From contig CALFAV010000044.1 of assembly GCA_937946835.1 (NCBI GenBank), positions 1 to 32,707 on the forward strand: a DNA stretch of 32,707 nucleotides. The letters run 5' to 3'. How positions within the stretch are numbered: the stretch's first letter is position 1; every line of letters starts with the position of its first letter. The position numbers and the translations under genes are program-made. Below the pieces are notes generated by a model that ran no database searches, had not been told where the DNA came from, and saw nothing but the letters and a program-made list of their open reading frames with translations. Source of the DNA: an uncultured Verrucomicrobiae bacterium. GTDB lineage: Bacteria > Verrucomicrobiota > Verrucomicrobiia > Limisphaerales > J093. Shown here piece by piece: positions 25,386-32,707 of the stretch.

Positions 25386-25922
25386 TCAGTACACGATCAC
25401 CGAGTGGACCGGCAGGCCGGCCAGTTTTTCGCGGCCCTTGAGGAAGGCCAGTTCAATCAGGAAACTCACCTCGAGGATTTCCGCACCCAGGCGCCGGACC
25501 AGATTGGCGGCGGCGCGGGCGGTGCCGCCGGTGGCCAGCAGGTCGTCCACCAGCAGGACCCGGCGGCCGGGCCGGAGGGCATCGGCGTGGATGGCCACGG
25601 TGTTGGTGCCATACTCCAGGTCGTAGCGTTCCTCGATGGTCTGGAAGGGCAGCTTGTCCTTTTTGCGCACGGGCACGAAGCCGGCACCCAGTTTGAGCGC
25701 GGCGGCGGCGGCGAAGATGAAGCCCCGGGCGTCCACCCCCACCACGGCGTCCACCGTGCCCGGGGCGCAGCGCGCGGTCATGAGGTCCACCGCGCCGGCA
25801 AAGAGGCGGGCGTCGGCCAGGAGCGGGGTGATGTCCTTGAACTGGATGCCCGGTTTGGGGAAGTCCGGGATGTTGCGGATGGCGCGGGCCAGTTCGTCGG
25901 GCGTGGGCGGGACCGGGGGCAT
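25386..25922 (-). CDS. apt: Adenine phosphoribosyltransferase
   Basis: Purine salvage enzyme: adenine plus PRPP to AMP. The 178-residue length is typical. IRNIPDFPKPGIQFKDITPL near the N-terminus, VVGVDARGFIFAAA, VRKKDKLPFQT and the PRPP loop VLLVDDLLATGGTA (residues 122-135) are all in order. The start is 4 bp after the sigma factor stop, so the two are likely co-transcribed, a housekeeping pairing with no obvious functional link. Confidence 0.97.
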   Translation of the reverse strand: MPPVPPTPDELARAIRNIPDFPKPGIQFKDITPLLADARLFAGAVDLMTARCAPGTVDAVVGVDARGFIFAAAAALKLGAGFVPVRKKDKLPFQTIEERYDLEYGTNTVAIHADALRPGRRVLLVDDLLATGGTARAAANLVRRLGAEILEVSFLIELAFLKGREKLAGLPVHSVIVY

Positions 25923-25926
25923 GGGT

Positions 25927-27006
25927 TCAGGTGGGTTGTTCTTCGAGTTTGGCGATCATGCGCCGGAGTTTGGCCAGGGCCAGATTTTGAATCTGGCGGA
26001 TGCGCTCGCGGGTCACGCCGAATTGGGCGCCCACCTCCTCGAGGGTCTTTTCCCTGCCGCCGTCCAGCCCAAAGCGGGAGCGCAGGATTTGCTGTTCGCG
26101 CGGGTCCAGGCGCTTGATCAGTTCGCCCAGCAGGTCGGTCAGGGTCTTTTCCTCGAGCTTGGTGTACGGGTTTTCGGCGCGTTCGTCCTCGACCACTTCG
26201 GCAAAGGTGTTGGTTTCGTCCTCCCCGAGGGGCGCGTCCAGGGAGGCGGGGCGGAGCGCGGCCATGCGCAACTGGGCAACCCGGGCGGGGGTCATGCCCA
26301 GTTCCTCGGCCAGTTCCTCGTCGGTGGGTTCGCGGCCGAGGATGTCCTGCAGGTGCATGGCCACGCGGCGCATGCGGGAAATCTTGTCCACCAGGTGCAC
26401 GGGCAGGCGGATGGTTTTGGCCTGGTTGGCCAGGGCGCGTTTGATGGACTGTTTGATCCACCAGGCGGCGTAGGTCGAGAGCTTGCCGCCCTTGGCGGGG
26501 TCGAAGCGCTCGACCGCCTTCATCAGGCCGAGATTGCCCTCGTTGATCAGGTCCAGCAACGGCAACCCCAGGCCGTCGTAGTCGTGGGCGATCTTCACCA
26601 CCAGCCGCAAATTGGCCTTGATCATGTGATCGCGGGCCTTGCGGTCGCCGCGCTTGATGCGCGCGGCCAGTTCGATTTCCTCCTGCGGGGTGAGCAGCTT
26701 CACCTGGCCGATCTCGCGCAGGTAGAGCTTGATGGCCGAGTCGGCGTCGTAGCTCTCCGGGCGCGTGTCCGCCTCCAGGGCGTCGTCGCGGGGCACCTCC
26801 ACCGGGGCGGCACCCTCCGGGGCGGCGGCCGACCCGGCGGCGGGCGGGGACGGGGCCGACGACGCGGTCTGCGCGGGCGGCGGGGTGGGGGGCTCCGGTC
26901 GGGGGGGGGGTGCCACCGGGGTTTTTTTTCGCGAACGCCGCGCCGACCCCGGCCGGGCCGACACCCGGTCTTTGCGCGTGGTGCGGGATTTGCGGGAAAC
27001 CGCCAT
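25927..27006 (-). CDS. Sigma-70 family RNA polymerase sigma factor (RpoD/SigA-like)
   Basis: A 359-residue sigma factor. Region 1.2 starts near residue 88 (SAIKLYLREIGQVKLLTP). Region 2 has LINEGNLGLMKAVERFDPAKG and STYAAWWIKQSIKRALANQA, the promoter-melting and -10 reading helices. Region 4.2 is LEEVGAQFGVTRERIRQIQN with ALAKLRR. Residues 1-85 are Arg/Lys then Pro/Ala-rich with no recognisable region 1.1, so it is shorter than the classic RpoD and may be group 2 or a compact primary factor. The N-terminal coding region contains an A8 run and a C10 run (minus strand) but stays in frame. It is divergent from the GH38-like gene with a 135-bp gap. Confidence 0.94.
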   Translation of the reverse strand: MAVSRKSRTTRKDRVSARPGSARRSRKKTPVAPPPRPEPPTPPPAQTASSAPSPPAAGSAAAPEGAAPVEVPRDDALEADTRPESYDADSAIKLYLREIGQVKLLTPQEEIELAARIKRGDRKARDHMIKANLRLVVKIAHDYDGLGLPLLDLINEGNLGLMKAVERFDPAKGGKLSTYAAWWIKQSIKRALANQAKTIRLPVHLVDKISRMRRVAMHLQDILGREPTDEELAEELGMTPARVAQLRMAALRPASLDAPLGEDETNTFAEVVEDERAENPYTKLEEKTLTDLLGELIKRLDPREQQILRSRFGLDGGREKTLEEVGAQFGVTRERIRQIQNLALAKLRRMIAKLEEQPT

Positions 27007-27141
27007 GGACCTTCGCCAGACTGGACAGGACCGGCGGGGGCTTCAAGCAAATTGGCGGCACGCAGCCCGGGCCGGCCGCCCCTCGCCGCCCGCGATTCCG
27101 GTTGCCGAACCGGCCGGCGCGAATTATTCCGCCCCTGTCCC

Positions 27142-29652
27142 ATGCACGCCGCCCGTTACCTTCTGGCCCTGGCCCTGGGTGGACCCGCGCTGCCGGCCGA
27201 GCCGCCGCCGGCCGAGCCACCCGTCCGGCGCATTTACATCACGCACTTTTCCCACACGGATTTCGGCTTCACGGACCTGCAAAGCGTCTGCCGCGAGCTG
27301 CAGGTGCGGTATCTGGACATCGCCCTGGACGCGGTGCTGGCCACGCTGGACGGCCCCCCGGAACGCCGCTTCTGCTGGAGCGCCGAATCGGTCGTGGCGG
27401 TGCACGACTGGTGGCAGGCGGCCCCGCCGACGCGGCGGGAAGACTTCCGGCGGGCGCTGCGCTCCGGCCAGTTGGAGGTCACCGCCCTGCCGTTCAACCA
27501 AACGCCGTTTCTCAACGCCCGCCAGTGGCGGACGATGTTGCACTGGCTGCCGGAGGAGCTGTGGGAGGAGTGTCGGCCCACCGTGGCCGTGCAGAACGAC
27601 GTCAACGGCTTCCCCCGCGCCGGGGCGCTGGCCCTGCTGGACCGGGGCATCCGCCACCTGTTCATGGGCATCAACCCGGACAGCGGCGGACCGCCGTTTT
27701 ACCGGCCCGGGGCGTTTTGGTGGAAGATGCCCGACGGTCGCCGGCTCTTTGTCTGGCTGAACCATTCCTACCCGGCGGGCTTTGACTTCTTCGAACCCGA
27801 GGAATGGCGGCGCGGCCCCGTGCCGCGCGCCGGCGACCTGCAATTCCGCCCGCCCCGCGGCAGCGACGTGTTCAAGACCGACGAGGCCTCCCTGCGCGCC
27901 GCGCACGCCCGGTGCCTGCAGCGCCTGGCCCAATTGAAAGCGGAAGGCTACCCCCACGACGTGCTCACCATCTCCGTCACCCACCAGTGGCGCATGGACA
28001 ACGACCCGCCCTTCCCGCACCTGGCCGCGTTCGTCGCCGCCTGGACCCGGTTGGGACTGCAACCGGAGCTGCGTCTGGTCACCGTTTCCCGGGCGGTGCG
28101 GGAGATGGAGCGGGCCATTGGCGAGCGGGTGCCCGAGTACACGGGCGAGTTCACCGACTGGTGGGCCAACGGCACAGCCAGCGCGCCGCGCGAAGTCGCT
28201 GCCAGTCGCCTGGCCAAGCGCCTGCTGGCCGCGGCCGAAGCGCCCCTGTGGGGGCCGCTGTCCGCCGCGGCCCGGCACAAGGTCGAGGCCCTTTACCAGG
28301 ACCTGTGCCTCTTCGACGAACACACCTGGGGTTCGAGCCTGAGCGTGGCCCTGCCGTGGAGTCCGGACACGCAGGCGCAGTTTGCCGAGAAGGCCCTGTT
28401 CGCCTGGCGACCGATGGCCCACGCCGAGTGGCTGCTGGCCCGGCGCGTGCGCACCCGCCTGCTCGACGCGGGCGAGGGCCTGTTCGTGGCCAACCCCACC
28501 CACGCCCCCTTCAGCGGCTGGGTGCGGCTCAACGCCACCAGCCTGCGCGGCGACTTCGCCTCCCTCGAGGTGCCCGGCGAGCACCGGCGCCTGCCCCTGT
28601 TTTTCGACCCCGGCCTCAGTCCCTGGCACCGGCCGGCCCGGCCGGAGGACCTGACCCGCGAAAACCTCTCCGCCACCCATGCCGACAACGTGCCGCGCCG
28701 CGTGGCGAGGTTCTGGCTGGAAGAACTCCCGGCGGGGCAGGTGCAGAAACTGCGGCTCAGCCCGCAGCCCGCCGAAGCCCCGGTCGCTCCGGCCGCCGGC
28801 CCCGCCGTGAACCGTGACCCCCACGGCTGGCCCACCGACGCACGCTGGCCGGGCATGACCCGGCCGCTGTTCCTGCCCGGGTTCGGCGATTTCCTGGCGG
28901 TGCAGGTCAACGCCTTTGCGCCGCGCTGGGCGCTGCTGGACATCGCCTACACCGGCGACGCCGCGCCACGCGAGCGGTTGCGGCGCGAACGCCTGGTTGA
29001 GGTGCGGGCCGAGCCCGAAGGGGCCGCGGTGTTCGAGGAAACACCGCACACGCTCCGGTTCACCCAATGGCTGCAGCATCCCCGCCTGGCGTGGGCCGTG
29101 CGCACCCTCGAATTGTGGAAACGCGAGCCGCGCGCGCGCTTCGTGTTGCGCCTGGACCGCCGGTCCTCGCCCGCGCCGGAAATTTTCTTCGTTGCCTTCC
29201 CGCTGCCCTGCGAGGGAGTCCTGCCCCGGCTGAGCTGCGGCGGCGTGCCCTTTACGCCCTACACCGACCAGTTGCCCGGCAGTTGCCGCGACTACTTCGC
29301 CGTGGACGGCTGGGCGCACTACGCCACCCCCGCCGGCCACTGGCTGTGGGTCAGCCGCGACGCGCCGTTGCTGACCCTGGGCGGCCCGCACGTCTGGGCG
29401 CGGCGCACCGAGCCGCCCCCGGACGCGCATCGCGTGCTGGCCATGCTCTTCAACAACTGCTGGCACACCAACTTCGCCGGCGACGAGCACGGCGTGATGG
29501 AGTTCCAGTTCGACCTGGTCTGGCGGGAGGACTTGAGCGGCACGGACCGGGCCGCGGCGCTGGCGGACGCGCTCGCGAGCGAGCCGGTGCTCTTCCTCAA
29601 CGGCCCCGGCTCCGATGATCCCTTCTTGCGGGAACACCTCTTCCGGCCCTAA
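27142..29652 (+). CDS. Exported GH38/DUF5054-like glycoside hydrolase
   Basis: An 836-residue protein with a short signal-like start (YLLALALGGPALPAEP). Residues 32-44 read YITHFSHTDFGFT, the counterpart of the HxHxD zinc motif of alpha-mannosidases, with His35, His38 and Asp40. AVQNDVNGFPRAGA (Asp153) fits the nucleophile region. VTHQWRMDND (about 278) is a possible further ligand site. The rest matches the long beta-rich C-terminal half of GH38-like DUF5054 proteins (LFNNCWHTNFAGDEHG near the end). It likely trims mannose- or other glycan-containing material outside the cytoplasm. Its TAA overlaps the TAG of the convergent RND gene by 3 bases. Substrate is inferred only. Confidence 0.83.
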   Translation: MHAARYLLALALGGPALPAEPPPAEPPVRRIYITHFSHTDFGFTDLQSVCRELQVRYLDIALDAVLATLDGPPERRFCWSAESVVAVHDWWQAAPPTRREDFRRALRSGQLEVTALPFNQTPFLNARQWRTMLHWLPEELWEECRPTVAVQNDVNGFPRAGALALLDRGIRHLFMGINPDSGGPPFYRPGAFWWKMPDGRRLFVWLNHSYPAGFDFFEPEEWRRGPVPRAGDLQFRPPRGSDVFKTDEASLRAAHARCLQRLAQLKAEGYPHDVLTISVTHQWRMDNDPPFPHLAAFVAAWTRLGLQPELRLVTVSRAVREMERAIGERVPEYTGEFTDWWANGTASAPREVAASRLAKRLLAAAEAPLWGPLSAAARHKVEALYQDLCLFDEHTWGSSLSVALPWSPDTQAQFAEKALFAWRPMAHAEWLLARRVRTRLLDAGEGLFVANPTHAPFSGWVRLNATSLRGDFASLEVPGEHRRLPLFFDPGLSPWHRPARPEDLTRENLSATHADNVPRRVARFWLEELPAGQVQKLRLSPQPAEAPVAPAAGPAVNRDPHGWPTDARWPGMTRPLFLPGFGDFLAVQVNAFAPRWALLDIAYTGDAAPRERLRRERLVEVRAEPEGAAVFEETPHTLRFTQWLQHPRLAWAVRTLELWKREPRARFVLRLDRRSSPAPEIFFVAFPLPCEGVLPRLSCGGVPFTPYTDQLPGSCRDYFAVDGWAHYATPAGHWLWVSRDAPLLTLGGPHVWARRTEPPPDAHRVLAMLFNNCWHTNFAGDEHGVMEFQFDLVWREDLSGTDRAAALADALASEPVLFLNGPGSDDPFLREHLFRP

Positions 29653-32600
29653 ACCCCCGCGGGCCGGGCCGCGGTCCCATCCCTGCGCGGCGGGCGGCGC
29701 TGCACGTAAAGCACCGGCAGCACCACCAGCGTCAGCAGCGTGTTGGTGAAAATGCCCCCGATCACCACCGTGGCCAGCGGCCGTTGCACCTCCGCGCCCA
29801 CTCCGGTGTTCACCGCCATCGGCACAAAGCCCAGCGCCGCCACCAGCGCCGTCATCAGCACCGGGCGCAGCCGCACCAGGCAGCCCTCGCGCACGGCCGT
29901 TTCCAAGGGCGTACCGGCCTCCAGTTTCTGGCGAACGAACGTCACCAGCACCAGGCCGTTGAGCACCGCCACGCCGCTCAGGGCGATGAACCCGATGCCG
30001 GCACTCACCGTGAACGGCATCTCCCGGAGCCACAACGCCAGCACCCCGCCCACCGCCCCCAGCGGAATGCCCGTGGCCACGATGAGCACGTCACGCAACG
30101 AGCGCAGGGCGAAATAGAGCAGCACGAAAATCAACCCCAGCGCCAGCGGCACAACAAACATCAGCCGTCGGTTCGCGCGTTGGAGGTTCTCGAACTGGCC
30201 GCCCCAGTCCAGCGTGTAGCCGGAGGGCCACTTCATCTGTTCACCAATTCGCTGTCTCGCCTCGGCCACAAAACCGGCCACATCCCGACCGCGCACATTC
30301 ACCTGCACCGTCACGCGCCGGCGCGCCCATTCGCGGTTGATGCTGGCCGGGCCTTCGGTCTCCTTCAACCGGGCCAGACGCTCCAACGGCAGGACCGCGC
30401 CGGTGGCCGTGGGAATGAGCGTGGCCGCCAGTGCGTCCGGGTCCGTTCGCTGGCGATCGGGCAGACGCACCACCAATGGAAACCGGCGCTGGCCCTCGCG
30501 CACTTCGCCTACCGTTTTTGTGCCCACCGCTTCCACGATGTTCAGGACGTGGCGCCGGGGCACGCCGTAGCGGGCGATGGCTTCCGGATCAATTTTCACC
30601 TGCAGCACCGGCTGGCCGGTGAGTTGTTCGCCGGTGATGTCGGCTGCGCCGCGGATGCCGGCCAAGACACTCTGCACCTGCTCGGAAAGTTCGCGCAGGG
30701 TCTCCAGGTCGTCCCCAAAAATCTTGATCGCCACGTCGCCGCGCACGCCGGCGATCATTTCGTTCATGCGCATTTCGATCGGCTGGCTGAAGGCCACGCT
30801 CATGCCCGGCAGTTTGGCCATCACCTTGCGCATGGCCTCCACCAACTCCGCCTGCGTACGCGCTTTCTTCCACTGAGCGCGAGGTTTGAGTGCAATGAAA
30901 AAGTCCGTCAATTCGATTCCCATCGGGTCGGTGGCCACCTCGGCGGTGCCCAGGCGCGACCAGATGTGGGCAATTTCATCCGGAAATTCGGACAACAAGA
31001 GCTGCTCAATGCGGTCGTTCCACCGAACAGATTCTTCGACCGAAATCCCCGCCAACCGCACGGCGTTGGCCACGATCGCGCCTTCCCCCAGTTTCGGCAG
31101 AAATTCGCCGCCCAGACGCATGGCGAGCACGCCCGCGCCGGCCACCAGCACCATGGCCGCGAGCAAGGTGGCCGCACGGAAACGCAGCGCAAGGTTCAGC
31201 ACCGGCGTGTACAACCGCCGCGCCAGGCGCACCAGCCACGGATCGGTGTGCTTGATCTCCCGCGGCAGGAGCAGGCCGGTCAACACCGGGATGAGCGTCA
31301 GCGACAGGAGGAGCGAACCGAGCAGTGCAAATATCATCGTCAGCGCCATCGGCTTGAAGAGTTTTCCCTCGATGCCTTCCAACGTCAGGATGGGCAGGAA
31401 GACGATCAGGATGATGCCCCCGCCGAAAGCGACCGGACGCGCCACTTCCAGGGGCGCACTTCGCAGGACTTGCTCGCGCTCCTCTTTCGTGAGCGGTCGC
31501 CCCAGCTCGTGTTGCCGTTGCGCCAGCCGGCGCAGGGCATTCTCCACCATCACCACCGAGCCATCCACGATGATACCAAAGTCAATTGCGCCCAGGCTCA
31601 AGAGACTGGCGGCGATGCCGGCCTGAAGCATCCAGTTTCCGGCAAACAGCATCGAAAGCGGGATCGCCGACGCGACAATCAGGCCGGCGCGCAGGTTGCC
31701 CAGGAAGGCGAACAACACCGCGATGACCAACAACGCACCGGCCAGCAGGTTGTGCTCGACGGTGCGGATGACTTTGTCCACCAGTTCCGTGCGGTCATAG
31801 AGCACTTCCAGCTTGATGTCGGGCGGGAGGAACTTTTGCACCTCCGCCAACTTCTGCTTCAGCGCGCGCGTCACCCCCGCGCTGTTTTCGCCCATCAGCA
31901 TGAAACCCAAGCCCAGCACAACCTCGCCCTGACCGTTGGCCGTCACCGCCCCGCGCCGGATTTCGTGGTCCACCTGCACGGTGGCCACGTCGCGCACCCG
32001 CACCGGCACGCCGTCGTGCGCCGTAATGACGATGTCGCCGATTTGCCCGGTGTCGGTTGTCTGGCCGATGCCATGCACCAGCAGTGACTCGCCGCTGCGC
32101 ACGATCTGGCCGCCGCCCACGTTCTGGTTGTTGGCCCGGAGCGCCTCGAGGAGGTCCTCCAGCGTGACGCGGTGTTTGACCAGCCGTTCCGGCTCGGCGA
32201 TGACGTGGAACTGTTTCTCCAACCCGCCCCAGGAATTGACCTCGGCCACACCGCGCACCTTGCGCAGCTCGGGCTTGATGACCCGGTCGTGAAGTTCGCG
32301 CAGTTCCATCGGCGTGCGGTTGGTGTTCTCCGAGCGAACAACGTAATGAAAGACTTCGCCCAAGCCGGTCGAGATCGGGCCGAGTTGCGGGCGCGCGATG
32401 CCCTCGGGCAGTTCCACGCTCTGCAGCCGTTCCATGATGAGCTGGCGCGCCCGGTAAATGCTGGTGCGATCGTCGAACGTGGCCACGACCTGCGAGAGGC
32501 CGAACTTGGAGACTGACCGCACGTTTTGCAGACCGGGCAGACCGCTGATCGCCAGTTCAATCGGCAGCGTGATCTGCTGTTCGACTTCTTCCGGATTCAA

Positions 32601-32707
32601 CGCCGGAGCGACGGTGTTGATCTGCACCTGCACCGGCGTGGTGTCCGGGAAGGCGTCCACCGGCAGGGTCAACAGCGCGCGCCCGCCCACCACGATCAGC
32701 ACGGCCG
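29649..32707 (-). CDS. CzcA/CusA-type heavy-metal efflux RND permease, N-terminus beyond the window
   Basis: The inner-membrane pump of a tripartite metal efflux system; 1018 residues are present and perhaps 15-20 are missing at the N-terminus. PVDAFPDTTPVQVQINT, GLPGLQNVRSVSKFGLS and two large periplasmic loops are seen. The signature AIDFGIIVDGSVVMVENALR belongs to the CzcA-like (Zn/Co/Ni) subgroup rather than the Cu/Ag CusA subgroup. The C-terminal half repeats the topology (GIGFIALSGVAVLNGLVLVT). The membrane fusion and outer membrane partners would be encoded to the right of the window. The 3' end meets the GH38-like gene tail to tail. Specific metal is inferred. Confidence 0.95.
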   Translation of the reverse strand, partial: AVLIVVGGRALLTLPVDAFPDTTPVQVQINTVAPALNPEEVEQQITLPIELAISGLPGLQNVRSVSKFGLSQVVATFDDRTSIYRARQLIMERLQSVELPEGIARPQLGPISTGLGEVFHYVVRSENTNRTPMELRELHDRVIKPELRKVRGVAEVNSWGGLEKQFHVIAEPERLVKHRVTLEDLLEALRANNQNVGGGQIVRSGESLLVHGIGQTTDTGQIGDIVITAHDGVPVRVRDVATVQVDHEIRRGAVTANGQGEVVLGLGFMLMGENSAGVTRALKQKLAEVQKFLPPDIKLEVLYDRTELVDKVIRTVEHNLLAGALLVIAVLFAFLGNLRAGLIVASAIPLSMLFAGNWMLQAGIAASLLSLGAIDFGIIVDGSVVMVENALRRLAQRQHELGRPLTKEEREQVLRSAPLEVARPVAFGGGIILIVFLPILTLEGIEGKLFKPMALTMIFALLGSLLLSLTLIPVLTGLLLPREIKHTDPWLVRLARRLYTPVLNLALRFRAATLLAAMVLVAGAGVLAMRLGGEFLPKLGEGAIVANAVRLAGISVEESVRWNDRIEQLLLSEFPDEIAHIWSRLGTAEVATDPMGIELTDFFIALKPRAQWKKARTQAELVEAMRKVMAKLPGMSVAFSQPIEMRMNEMIAGVRGDVAIKIFGDDLETLRELSEQVQSVLAGIRGAADITGEQLTGQPVLQVKIDPEAIARYGVPRRHVLNIVEAVGTKTVGEVREGQRRFPLVVRLPDRQRTDPDALAATLIPTATGAVLPLERLARLKETEGPASINREWARRRVTVQVNVRGRDVAGFVAEARQRIGEQMKWPSGYTLDWGGQFENLQRANRRLMFVVPLALGLIFVLLYFALRSLRDVLIVATGIPLGAVGGVLALWLREMPFTVSAGIGFIALSGVAVLNGLVLVTFVRQKLEAGTPLETAVREGCLVRLRPVLMTALVAALGFVPMAVNTGVGAEVQRPLATVVIGGIFTNTLLTLVVLPVLYVQRRPPRRDGTAARPAGV

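Noticed and set aside
26905-26935. Long G and T runs in the sigma factor gene as a frameshift
   Set aside because: The frame is continuous from the ATG into conserved region 1.2, so no shift is needed.
1-32707. CRISPR arrays, tRNA or rRNA genes, transposases and integrases
   Set aside because: I looked on both strands and saw none; the only repeats are those listed.

Overview
The window comes from a GC-rich bacterium, most likely a member of the Verrucomicrobiota. That placement is an inference. It rests on a very GC-rich genome with short, overlapping genes; a GbsR/MarR-type regulator heading a polysaccharide operon; exported DUF5107 and alpha-mannosidase-like proteins; and intergenic palindromes with a TTCCA loop of a kind I associate with that phylum. 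No rRNA, tRNA or CRISPR array is visible.

Positions 1-15804 (minus strand) look like one long surface-polysaccharide operon. It starts with a GbsR-like regulator (15804) preceded by a palindromic candidate operator. It continues with a WbpA-type UDP-sugar dehydrogenase, gmd and fcl (GDP-L-fucose), a mntA-hepT toxin-antitoxin pair, a UDP-glucuronate 4-epimerase, a lone MNT nucleotidyltransferase, a WbpE-type aminotransferase, a DUF6922-like gene with a broken AbiEii-like toxin gene, an NDP-sugar epimerase, a DegT aminotransferase, an acyltransferase, and a nonulosonic (sialic-acid-like) acid module: PseG-like, NeuB-like, CBS-nucleotidyltransferase, PseF, then a glycosyltransferase cut by the window edge. 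Most junctions are 1-8 bp start/stop overlaps, including those that tie the toxin-antitoxin genes to the sugar genes. The only real gap (2331-2675) is filled with hairpin repeats.

Positions 15939-16856 hold a cation-diffusion-facilitator gene. Its 5' end is duplicated as a 182-bp direct repeat (16718-16899 and 20780-20961, two mismatches). The repeats bracket about 3.9 kb of clearly lower GC. This island carries a LuxR-type regulator fused in frame to an unrecognised membrane protein, a small secreted protein with ten cysteines, and a MauE/DoxX-like membrane protein. I read it as a possible undescribed system for making and oxidising a disulfide-rich secreted protein.

Positions 21117-32707 return to high GC: an exported DUF5107-TPR protein, an MFS transporter, apt and a sigma-70 factor (minus strand), an exported GH38/DUF5054-like protein divergent from the sigma gene, and a CzcA-type metal efflux RND pump running off the right edge. 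The CDF and RND genes both point to metal handling; the DUF5107 and GH38-like proteins point to carbohydrate handling.
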